DNA of 64,000 nt from contig OX442320.1 of the NCBI GenBank assembly GCA_949358305.1, positions 6,154,259-6,218,258 on the forward strand. The letters are read 5' to 3'. Positions 9,192 through 18,210 of this stretch are shown here, piece after piece; the first letter of the stretch is position 1; each line of letters opens with the position of its first letter. Made by a program: the position numbers and the translations under genes. This DNA is from Strigamia acuminata (taxonomy: Eukaryota; Arthropoda; Chilopoda; Geophilomorpha; Linotaeniidae). A model generated the notes under the pieces. It saw only the letters and a list, made by a program, of their open reading frames with translations. It did not search any database and had not been told where the DNA came from.

Positions 9192-12100
9192 ATGGCTGCA
9201 ATTAGAAACTTTTTTGAGAAGCGCAAATTGCAGGCAAAATTCAAACTCGCGGGACAAGGTCAGAAACTCGGCCAGACGTCCGAAAGTTCGGGTCACTCAC
9301 GCACTCCAGCGCGTCAACACCATTCCGGAAGCGCCAAACCTCCCAAAATGACGGATGAAGCGAAACGAGCGGGCGCCGCTGCGTTGGCCCGCTTTGACCA
9401 TCACCAACAGAGTGTCCCGAGCATGGCCAGCAGGTCGCAGAATGTGATTAGAGCCGAGGCGATGAAGGAATTAGCTCTGGAAAAATCCGAAGTTGTCGCT
9501 AAACCGAGCACAACTAAAGAGGTCTTAATTTAATTGATGTTTTTGAAGTTTTTTTGGATTTTTTTAGAATTTTTTTTGGATTTTTTAGAATTTTTTAGAA
9601 TTTTTTAGAATTTTTTTGAATTATTTTGAATTTTTTTGAATTTTTTTGAATTATTTTGAATTTTTTTGAATTATTTTGAATTATTTTGAATTTTTTTGAA
9701 TTTTTTTGAATTATTTTGAATTTTTTTGAATTTTTTTGAATTATTTTGAATTATTTTGAATTATTTTGAATTATTTTGAATTATTTTGAATTATTTTGAA
9801 TTATTTTGAATTATTTTGAATTATTTTGAATTTTTTTGAATTATTTTGAATTTTTTTGAATTTTTTTGAATTATTTTGAATTTTTTTGAATTATTTTGAA
9901 TTTTTTTGAATTATTTTGAATTTTTTTGAATTATTTTGAATTATTTGCAGAGCAAACAAGACAGCGCTCCCGTGTTGGCCGTGAATGGAGTTTATTTCAA
10001 GTGCCCTCTCGCGACGTCGGAGGTTTTACCGAAAGCAGAAATGCACGAACGAATTCGAAGTTTTTTATTGGAGCAGTTAAGCGACGAAACGGAAGTTACG
10101 TCGTGTTACATGATTCACACGTTAAATAAGCGAGATAAAGTAAAGATTTGGATTTTGGATGATTTTTCTGGTTTTTTTAATGGTTTTGTTTAATTTTTTG
10201 GGCGGTTTTAGGTCGAAGTGTGTGTTAAAACACTCGCAAAGTACTTGGAAAATATTCTGGAGTTTCCAGACGAGGAGAAATATCAAAAAATTCGGATTAA
10301 TAATCGTGTTTTCCAAGAGAAAGTGGCGAGTCTTTCGGGCGTCAAAGAGTTTTTGTTGGCTTCTGGGTTCGAATCGAAGCAAATATCGCCGAGTGAGGAC
10401 TCGCCGCCAGAGGATTATTACGTTTTCAACGCAACGAAACTGAACGATGCTCGTCGTTTGTTGAATATGCTGTTGGAGACGGAACCGATTCTTCCAGAAC
10501 TCGACCGCGACGTTAAAGTTTTCGCACCGACGGAAAGCAGTTTAAGTAATATATCGCTCTCGTCTGATTTTTATAATATCACGGCGGATGATGTCAAGAA
10601 CGAACAAAAAACGAAGTGAGTTTAGCATTTTTTTTTAAATTTCTTTCAAAATGATTACAGAAATCGGTGGAAATAGCCTCGGCCTTATTTTAATTATTTT
10701 ATTTTGTAACAGGTCCGAAGATGTCGAAAGAAATTTAATGCTGCGTACGAAAGCGATGCGCGAAAGGGACGAAGTCCGCGAATTAAGACGTTACAAATAC
10801 ACGTTAATACGAATACGTTTTCCAGATGGAGTCATTTTACAAGTATGTTTGCATTTTTTACGTTTTATTTATTTATTTTGATTTATTTTGATTTATCTTG
10901 ATTTATTTTGATTTATTTTGAATTATTTTGAATTATTTTGATTTATTTTGATTTATTTTGATTTATTTTGATGTATTTTGATTTATTTTGATTTATTTTG
11001 ATTTATTTTGATGAATTTTGATTTATTTTCATTTATTTTGATGTATTTTGATGTATTTTGATGTATTTTGAGGTATTTTGATTTATTTTGATTTATTTTG
11101 ATTTCGTTTGATTTATTTTGATTTCTTTTGATTTATTATGGTTTATTTTCATTTATTATGGTTTATTTTGATTTCTTTTGATTTCTTTTGATTTATTATG
11201 GTTTATTTTCATTTATTATGGTTTATTTTGATTTATTTTGATGTATTTTGATTTGTTTTGATTTCTTTTGATTTATTTTGATTTCGTTTTGATTTCTTTT
11301 GATTTATTATGGTTTATTTTCATTTATTATGGTTTATTTTCATTTATTATGGTTTATTTTGATTTATTTTGATGTATTTTGATTTGTTTTGATTTATGTT
11401 GATGTATTTTGATGTATTTTGATGTATTTTGATTTCTTTTGATTTATTTTGATTTCGTTTTGATTTCTTTTGATTTATTATGGTTTATTTTCATTTATTA
11501 TGGTTTATTTTGATTTACAGTGTAAGCTGTGTAGTCTGGACACCTCCCGACCGGACAAGCTCTGTGGTCCGGACAGGTTTTGAGGTCCTAAATTGGTCCC
11601 GCCTATACCCAGCCATGCTAAATTCCCTTTTCCCATCTGGACAGCCCCTTAGTCCGGACAACTTTCTGGGTCCCGTCCTATGTCCGGGCTACACAGCCTA
11701 CACTGTATTTTGATTTATTTTGATTTATTTTGATTTAGTTTGATTTATTTTGATTTATTTTGATTTATTTTGATTTATTTTGATTTATTTTGATTTATTT
11801 TGATTTATTTTGATTTATTTTGATTTATTTTGATTTATTTTGATTTATTTTGATTTATTTTGATTTATTTTGATTTATTTTGATTTATTTTGATTTATTT
11901 TGTATTTGAAGGGAACTTTTTCCGTCCACGAAAAACTGGATGCTGTGCAGAACTTTGTTCTCTCGAGTTTAGTCAACGATTGGCAACCGTTTAATTTGAC
12001 GACGTCGACCGGTCAGAAGTTAACCGAGTCTGAGAAAAGCCTGTTGGAATTGCATTTAGTTCCTGCGGTTATCATTCATTTCGCGTGGGATCCCGAGATC

Positions 12101-12199
12101 GCCATTGAGTTGCTGCGCGAAACCGGCGTGGAGTCCAACACGTATTTAAACGAGGATATGCTGTTGTTGCTGGAAGAATTGAAAGTAACGTCTAATTAA
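9192..12199 (+). CDS. UBXN6: UBX domain-containing protein 6 (p97/VCP cofactor)
   Basis: Five exons: 9192-9521, 9951-10139, 10212-10615, 10713-10842, 11912-12199; exactly 446 aa. The start MAAIRNFFEKRKLQAKFK matches the conserved N-terminal VIM-like region of UBXN6. Around residues 175-260 a PUB domain is visible (VKTLAKYLENILEFPDEEKY, KIRINNRVFQEKVASLSGVK, FLLASGF). The C-terminal UBX domain starts at RYKYTLIRIRFPDGVILQGT, continues with DWQPFNLTTSTGQKL and ends in a short leucine-rich tail. UBXN6 bridges p97/VCP to endolysosomal and ERAD substrates. Introns 1 and 4 are expanded by 10-bp-type repeats, and intron 4 carries a MITE. Confidence 0.93.
9530..9945. repeat. 10-bp tandem repeat in UBXN6 intron 1
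   Basis: Roughly 40 copies alternating between TTTTTTTGAA and TTATTTTGAA fill almost the whole intron up to the TTTGCAG acceptor. Confidence 0.92.
10860..11900. repeat. TGATTTATTT tandem repeat in UBXN6 intron 4, interrupted by a MITE
   Basis: A 10-bp unit TGATTTATTT and variants (GTATTTTGAT, TCTTTTGATT, ATTATGGTTT) run for about 1 kb. The left part is diverged, while the right part (11706-11900) is almost perfect. The array is split by a 188-bp non-repetitive insertion at 11518-11705. Confidence 0.93.
11518..11705. mobile_element. 188-bp TA-flanked MITE, Tc1/mariner-like
   Basis: The segment begins CAGTGTAAGCTGTGTAG and ends CTACACAGCCTACACTG; these are inverted repeats of 17 bp with one mismatch. 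It is flanked by TA on both sides (11516-11517, 11706-11707), the target duplication expected of Tc1/mariner elements, whose ends often begin CAGT. Inside are further CCGGAC/GTCCGG palindromes. No protein is encoded. It inserted into a pre-existing TGATTTATTT array, so the empty site can be inferred exactly. Confidence 0.85.
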
Positions 12200-12617
12200 G
12201 TGGTTGTTGTTTTTTTTTTTAAATTCCTTATGGTGGACGTTATAAATCGTAATTTTTATTTATTTGAGAGTTGCACAAACAATTAGGTTAATCGGATACA
12301 AATAACTGAAAGAAAAAGGATATTTCTGTGTGTAATTTTCGTTACGGGAGGTGAAAATAATTAAAAATTAAAAATAATTATCAATTTTTATTTATTTTAT
12401 TTTTTTGTGACGCTGGAATGGGTGTGCCATCTACAATGCGTAAAAACGAAATTTGAGATTACTACTTTGGTTTCAGCGGGGATTTGCTGTATTAGCTTAT
12501 TTCATATTTGCATCCAGGAAGTTCGTTTAATTTTCGGATTTCCCGTTCCTAAAGATAGCAAAAATACAGCGCAAATTGTTTACTCTTCCACCTTTGAAGC
12601 ACGATGATAACTTCGTT
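12200..12617 (+). promoter_or_regulatory. Upstream region of Death-PGRP copy A; start of the tandem duplication
   Basis: From about 12222 (AAATTCCTTATGGTGGACG) this sequence is nearly identical to the region from about 14768. A kappa-B-like element GGGGATTTGC sits near 12478-12487, one base from consensus GGGRNNYYCC; copy B has a perfect match at the corresponding place. A second GGATTTCCC lies near 12536. No coding exon is evident before the ATG at 12618. Confidence 0.45.
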
Positions 12618-14130
12618 ATGGCTGCTGAAACATTGCAAGAAAAAAACAAGGCAAATGACTTTCGTCTTGAACTTGCAATTGCCTTCCGACCGGTACCTTT
12701 GACGGCCCTAACTGACGAAATGAAATCGATTTTGTCCGAAGCTCTTAACAAACCAACCGTTACACATTCCTCTAAGAAATTTATACGGTAATCAAAATAA
12801 GTGCATATTTGTCTTGAATTAAGGTGATTTTTCTTGAATTTAGTGATTTTTCTTAAATTAACGAGTTTTTCCTTGAATTAACTAGGTTTTTTCTTAAAAT
12901 TAACGAGTTTTTCTTTGAATTAACTAGGTTTTTTCTTGAGTTCACGTGTTTTTTTCTTGAGTTCACGTGTTTTTTCTTGAATTAACGTGTTTTTTCTTGA
13001 ATTAACGTGTTTTTTCTTGAATTAACGTGTTTTTTCTTGAATTAACGTGTTTTTTCTTGAATTAACGTGTTTTTTCTTGAATTAACGTGTTTTTTCTTGA
13101 ATTAACGTGATTTTTCTTTATTTTTGACAGGAATTTCAGAGGTTTGGCGGAACTGATTGGTTTCCAAAATTCAGAGATCAAAACTGCATCCGATTGTGAA
13201 GATCCAACCGGTTATTTACTGACACAATGGGATGGGCAAAATGAAAGTTCAATCGGACGGCTCCTGGAACACCTGAATCGAATGGAACGATATGATGTCG
13301 AAGAAGATCTACGACCCCTTCTTACTGGTAATAAAAAATATGAAAAACCCCTTTAAATTCAAACCCAAAACTCCTAAACTTTGCAGAAAACAGCTCTATT
13401 CGATTCTTGCCGTACATATCAACTCTGGAAACCGAAAGCGACGAAACTTTGGAAGCCAGAAACCGCGCACGAAGCTTCGGTTTAAATTACGTAACCCGAG
13501 CCGAATGGGGCGCCTACTGTTCCCGCCTAAAAACACCACTGGCGGTGAGTCCCGTCAAGGTAGTCTTCATCCATCACACCGTGTGGTACGACTCGGATAC
13601 CATCCACGGCATCCAAATATTGCAATCGCGCAAAATGATCCATTACGGTAAGAAAATCAAGTTAAATCGACATTGATCAATTTTATTTTCATTGTTTTTG
13701 TTTATTTTTCAGGACATAACGACGTGCCGTACAGCTTTTTCGTATCCAAAGATGCGCGCGTGTTCGAAGGACGTGGTTGGGATTTCAGTGGTTCGCACAC
13801 TAAACAATACAACTACGTGTCGCTCAGTTTCGCATTGTACGGGAATTACGAGGAACACGAAACTACCGAGGAGATGATCGATGCCGTCCGAACTTTAATT
13901 GACTACGGTGTTTCAATCGTAATTACGTGGTATTTTACGTGTAATTAGTGATTATTTAGATGTATTTTTGTTTTCTTCAGGGCAAGATCGATCCTAACTA
14001 CGGCGTGTATTGCCACAGCGATGCGTCGGAGACTTTGAGCCCAGGCAAATTCGCGGCGGAAGCCGTTTCTAAGTTTCCTAAGTTTCACGCTCTGGGGGAT
14101 CTGCCGGCAAGTGAAGCTTTATTGCCCTAA
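12618..14130 (+). CDS. Death domain-PGRP fusion protein, copy A (putative cytosolic peptidoglycan sensor-adaptor)
   Basis: Five exons: 12618-12787, 13131-13327, 13387-13647, 13713-13918, 13981-14130; exactly 327 aa. Residues about 28-122 form a Death domain most like MyD88: VPLTALTDEMKSILSEALN, then NFRGLAELIGF, DPTGYLLTQW and SSIGRLLEHLNRMERYDVEEDL. After a short linker (ENSSIRFLPYISTLETESDE) comes a PGRP/amidase-2-type domain from about residue 160: TRAEWGAYCSRLKTPL, VVFIHHTVW, GIQILQSRKMIHYG, VPYSFFVSKDARVFEGRGW, YNYVSLSFALYGNY, VYCHSDASETLSPGKF. The N-terminus MAAETLQEKNKANDFRLE is not a signal peptide. The usual Cys pair after HHT is absent, and the zinc-ligand Cys of amidases is Ser (LSPG), so it should bind rather than cut peptidoglycan. 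No TIR or kinase domain follows. The start ATG is conserved in copy B. Confidence 0.9.
12800..13115. repeat. 20-bp tandem repeat in intron 1 of Death-PGRP copy A
   Basis: About 14 copies of TTTTTTCTTGAATTAACGTG and variants. The equivalent intron in copy B (15362-15515) has only about 7 copies, so the array has changed length since the gene duplication. Confidence 0.92.
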
Positions 14131-14770
14131 ATGTTGTTGGTTTCGTAATATCGGGCCTTTTGGGCCGAATGTTAGCGTCAGTTTAGGGTGTTCTTGTAGC
14201 AACACGTCCAATGTGTCGTGCAACTCCGGCGACAAAATTAGGGACTGGATAAACGGAGAGAAACTTTGATCAAATAACAAGTTGAAGATATATTTTTTTT
14301 TTCTTTTACATTACAATCCAATAATTTCAATTGCGTGACTTGATTTTGCGTGAGTGCTTCCAGTATTGACTTTAATCCTTCGGTTCCCAGCGGATTTTTA
14401 CCGATCTGGAATAGAAATTCGTCAGAAATTTGTGGGAAAACAATTTTGGTATAATTTTACTTTCCCGGCCACCTCACAGATCATCTCCAAAAGTTGGATT
14501 CAGGGGTAGTCAAGGGTGGGGAATCGAATGGCGTTGACGGTTTTGGGGGCAAACGAAAACGGAAGCGGAAATCAGGATCACAGTGTCATCACAGTGTCAT
14601 TGAGTTGATTATCTAAAAAAAAATTAAACTAAATTAATCAAGTTTAAATTTATGTATTTTAAACCTCACTTGATAAAATGAGTGTTTGCAGCCATTGATT
14701 TTCGGCTAAACCTTGTGCACGGCATTTCCTAAACAATTATGGGATAAATTCTAAGAAAGTATACGTTAAA
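14119..14770 (-). pseudogene. Broken duplicate of the 3' end of the LRR gene
   Basis: On the minus strand, 14119-14244 and 14310-14405 match the last two exons of the LRR gene at 16526-18044. Then 14598-14625 and 14668-14770 match scraps of two more upstream exons, one with an internal deletion in the GLIIAQGL region, while about 400 bp in between are missing or replaced by unrelated sequence (about 14465-14590). There is no promoter, 5' half or continuous frame. The simplest reading is that one segmental duplication copied the Death-PGRP gene together with the tail of its convergent neighbour, and this tail then decayed. Confidence 0.85.
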
Positions 14771-15174
14771 TTCCTTGTGGTGGACGTTATAAATCGTAAT
14801 TTTCATTTATTTGAGAGTTGCACAAACAATTAGGTTAATCGGATACAAATAACTGAAAGAAAAAGGATATTTCTGTGTGTAATTTTCGTTACGAGAGGTG
14901 AAAATAATTAAAAATTAAAAATAATTATCAATTTTTATTTATTTTATTTTTTTGTGATGCTTGAATGGGTGTGCCATCTACGATGCGTATAAACAAAATT
15001 TGAAAACGTATTAATTAATTAATTTATCAGCGGGGATTTCCTGTATTAGCTCATCTCATATTTACATCCAGGAAGTCCGTTTAATTTTCGGATTTCCCCT
15101 TCGTAAAGATATAGTAGAAAATACAGCGCAAATGTTAACGATTCGACCTTTGAAGCACGTGTGATAACTTCGTT
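14771..15174 (+). promoter_or_regulatory. Upstream region of Death-PGRP copy B with perfect kappa-B consensus
   Basis: This is the duplicate of 12222-12617. At about 15032-15041 it reads GGGGATTTCC, a perfect GGGRNNYYCC NF-kappa-B/Rel consensus roughly 135 bp before the ATG at 15175. Copy A has one mismatch at this position. No coding exon is seen. Confidence 0.45.
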
Positions 15175-16537
15175 ATGGCTGTTGAAACATTGCAAGAAAA
15201 AAGCAAGGCAAATGATTATCGTCTTAATCTTGCATTTGCCTTCCAACCGGTACCTTTGACGGCCCTAACTGACGAAATGAAATCGATTTTGTCCGAAGCT
15301 CTTAACAAACCAACCGTTACACATTCCTCTAAGAAATTTATACGGTAATCAAAATAAGTGCATATTTGTCTTGAATTAAGGTGATTTTTCTTGAATTTAG
15401 TGATTTTTCTTAAATTAACGAGTTTTTCTTTGAATTAACGTGTTTTTCCTTGAATTAACGTGTTTTTTCTTGAGTTCGCGTGTTTTTTCCTTGAATTAAC
15501 TTGCTTTTTCTTTATTTTTGACAGGAATTTCAAAGGTTTGGCGGAACTGATTGGTTTCCAAAATTCAGAGATCAAAACTGCATCGGAGTATGAAGATCCA
15601 ACCGGTTATTTACTGACACAATGGGCAAAACAGAATGAAAGTTCAATCGGACGGCTCCTGGAACACCTGGACCGAATGGAACGATATGACGTCGAAGAAG
15701 ATCTACGACCCCTTCTTACTGGTAATAAAAAATATAAAAAAAAAAAACCTTTCAAATTCAAACCAAAAACTCCAAAACTTTGCAGAAAACAGCTCGATTC
15801 GATTCTTGCCGTACATATCAACTCTGGAAACCGAAAGCGACGAAACTTTGGAAGCCAGAAACCGCGCACGAAGCTTCGGTTTAAATTACGTAACCCGAGC
15901 CGAATGGGGCGCCTACTGTTCCCGCCTAAAAACACCACTGGCGGTGAGTCCCGTCAAGGTAGTCTTCATCCATCACACCGTGTGGTATGACTCGGATCCC
16001 ATCCACGGCATCCAAATATTGCAATCGCGCAAAATGATCCACTACGGTAAGAAAATTAAGTTAAATCGACATTGATCAATTTTATTTTCATTGTTTTTGT
16101 TTATTTGTCAGGACATAACGACGTGCCGTACAGCTTTTTCGTATCCAAAGATGCGCGCGTGTTCGAAGGACGTGGTTGGGATTCCAGCGGCTCGCACACG
16201 CTTCGATACAACTACGTGTCGCTCAGTTTCGCATTGTTCGGTAATTACGAGGAACACGAAACCACCGAGGAGATGATCGAGGCTGTGCGAACTTTAATCG
16301 ACTACGGTGTTTCAATCGTAATTACGTGATATTTTACGTGTAATTTACTAATTAGTGATTATTTAGATGGATTTTTGTTTTCTTCAGGGCAAGATCGATG
16401 CTAACTACGGCGTGTATTGCCACAGCGATGCGTCGGAGACCGCGAGCCCCGGCAAATTCGCGGTGGAAGCCGTTTCTAAGTTTCCTAAGTTCCACGCTCT
16501 GGGGGATCTGCCGGCAAGTGAAGCTTTATTGCCCTAA
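15175..16537 (+). CDS. Death domain-PGRP fusion protein, copy B
   Basis: Five exons with identical phases and lengths to copy A: 15175-15344, 15525-15721, 15786-16046, 16112-16317, 16388-16537; 327 aa. The Death domain (NFKGLAELIGF, DPTGYLLTQW, RMERYDVEEDLRPLL) and PGRP domain (RAEWGAYC, FIHHTVWYDSDPIHG, FEGRGWDSSGSHTLRYNYV, YCHSDASETASPGKF) are both intact. Differences from copy A cluster in the first 28 residues, in two Death-domain patches (EYEDPT for DCEDPT, WAKQ for WDGQ) and in the loop after RGW, where the PGRP ligand groove lies. The zinc-ligand Cys is again replaced (ASPG) and there is no signal peptide. The last 12 bp overlap the 3' coding end of the convergent LRR gene. Confidence 0.9.
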
Positions 16538-18044
16538 ATGGTGTTGGTTTCGTAAAATCGGGCCTTTTGGGCCGAATGTTAGCGTCAGTTTCGGGTGTTC
16601 TTGTAGCAACACGTCCAATGTGTCGTGCAACTCCGGCGACAAAATTAGGGACTGGAAAAACGGAAAGAAACTTTGATCAAATAACAAGTTGGAGATATAT
16701 ATTTTTTTTCTTTTACATTACAATCCAATAATTTCAGTTGCGTGACTTGATTTTGCGTGAGTGCTTCCAGTATTAATTTTAATCCTTCGGTTCCCAGCGG
16801 ATTTTTACCGATCTGGAATAGAAATTCGTTAGAAATTTGTAGGAAAAACATTATTTTATAAACTCACTTTGAAAATACTTAATTGTGTGTTTTGACTTAA
16901 TCCGAGAGCTAGAGGTTTGGCAGCTTTGTTTGGAATTCTGTTACTCCTATTAAAACAATGTTTTATTCACGTGGATTAATATCTGTGGTGAAAAATTACG
17001 TTATGTCGAGGTATTGGAGCGTGCAGTTGACGGCCAAAGCTTCTCCCAACGCTTTGCCGCTCTCGATGGCTAATCCGTTGTGAGCCAAGTGTAATCGCGT
17101 CAGAGTTTTGTTCGTTTGCAGCGACGTTAATAAGCGGTCGGCGCCTCTTCCGCGGACGCAATTCCAAGCCAAATTGAGTTCCGTCAACGACGAGTTGTTT
17201 TTTAATCCGATTCCGAACGCAATTGCAGATTTCGTACCCAAATAATTATCTTCTACGTCGAGATATTGCAGCGTCGTGTGTTTTTGTAGCGCTTTTCCTA
17301 TAGCGGTACCCACAGTATCATCGAGTTGGTTATCTATAAAATATTAAATTAAATTAATCAAGTTTAAAATTATGTATTTTAAACCTCACTCGATAAAATG
17401 AGTGTTTGCAGCCATTGATTTTCGGCTAAACCTTGCGCTATAATCAATCCGCCGCTTTTTCCTAACCAATTATGGGATAAATTCTAAGAAAGTATACGTT
17501 AAAACTTAGAAAATATCGTTTAAAATGTTGATTTACCAAATAAGTGATGCATTTATTGGAGGAAACTAGACTTTGAAGACAATTTGCGCCTTCTGGACCT
17601 ATGAAATTTCCTCCCAAGTCGATCGACCGAAATCGCTGACTTCCCTGCAAATTTAATAAAATTTATTAAATTTAATGGAATACGGGACTTTTTAACTAAC
17701 ATTAATGGCCTTTAATAGCGCTTCGATGCCTGTTTTGCCTAATCCACGTTGGTGGAGACACAGGGTTCTGAATTGAAAGCAGTTTAAAGCTCTGGATGCG
17801 GGAACAGTTTGCAGTTGTTCGCACGCTTTTAAGTAAGCGGTGCGCAAAGCTACAACTTCCGCTTCTACCGGTCCTTTTTTAAACAGATTTTGTGGTAATA
17901 ACTTCAATGCTATTTATTTTAACACGTTTTACTTAACAAGTGCGCATTCGGATCGACTTTTTCAGCACCCAAATCGTTAAATTCCTCCTCGGTTAACGCA
18001 AAATCCAATAAAAATTTGTTGGATTGCACATCTCCATCCGCCAT
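16526..18044 (-). CDS. Leucine-rich repeat protein (RNase-inhibitor-type LRR, LRRC74-like)
   Basis: Eight exons (minus): 17933-18044, 17701-17909, 17537-17644, 17390-17483, 17000-17333, 16868-16946, 16717-16812, 16526-16651; exactly 385 aa. The N-terminus MADGDVQSNKFLLDFALTEE is acidic. The body is a run of about 28-residue LRRs of the ribonuclease-inhibitor class (SIDLGGNFIGPEGANCLQSL, NLSHNWLGKSGGLIIAQGL, YLDVEDNYLGTKSAIAFGIG, ELNLAWNCVRGRGADRLL, YLDITSNRIPNKAAKPLALG). The C-terminus GPKGPILRNQHHLGQ leaves the repeat. The order and tail resemble LRRC74A/B proteins, whose function is poorly known. Its 3' end is convergent with, and overlaps, Death-PGRP copy B. Confidence 0.88.
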
Positions 18045-18210
18045 CTTGTTTACACCCGTTGCTAGGCAAACGAATCAATAATTCAGCTTTTTCTTTTCAA
18101 GTGTTTTATCAAATTAATTTTGTACATAGATATAACTACACATTTTCTTTCCACAAATTTTGAAATAATAAAATAGAAAAAAAAACGAGTTAAATGAACC
18201 GTGCGAACAA

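Noticed and set aside
13131-13327. Death-like domain considered as IMD- or Pelle-type
   Set aside because: The blocks DPTGxLLxxW and IGRLLExLxRxxRxDV fit MyD88 better by eye; only a profile search can settle it.
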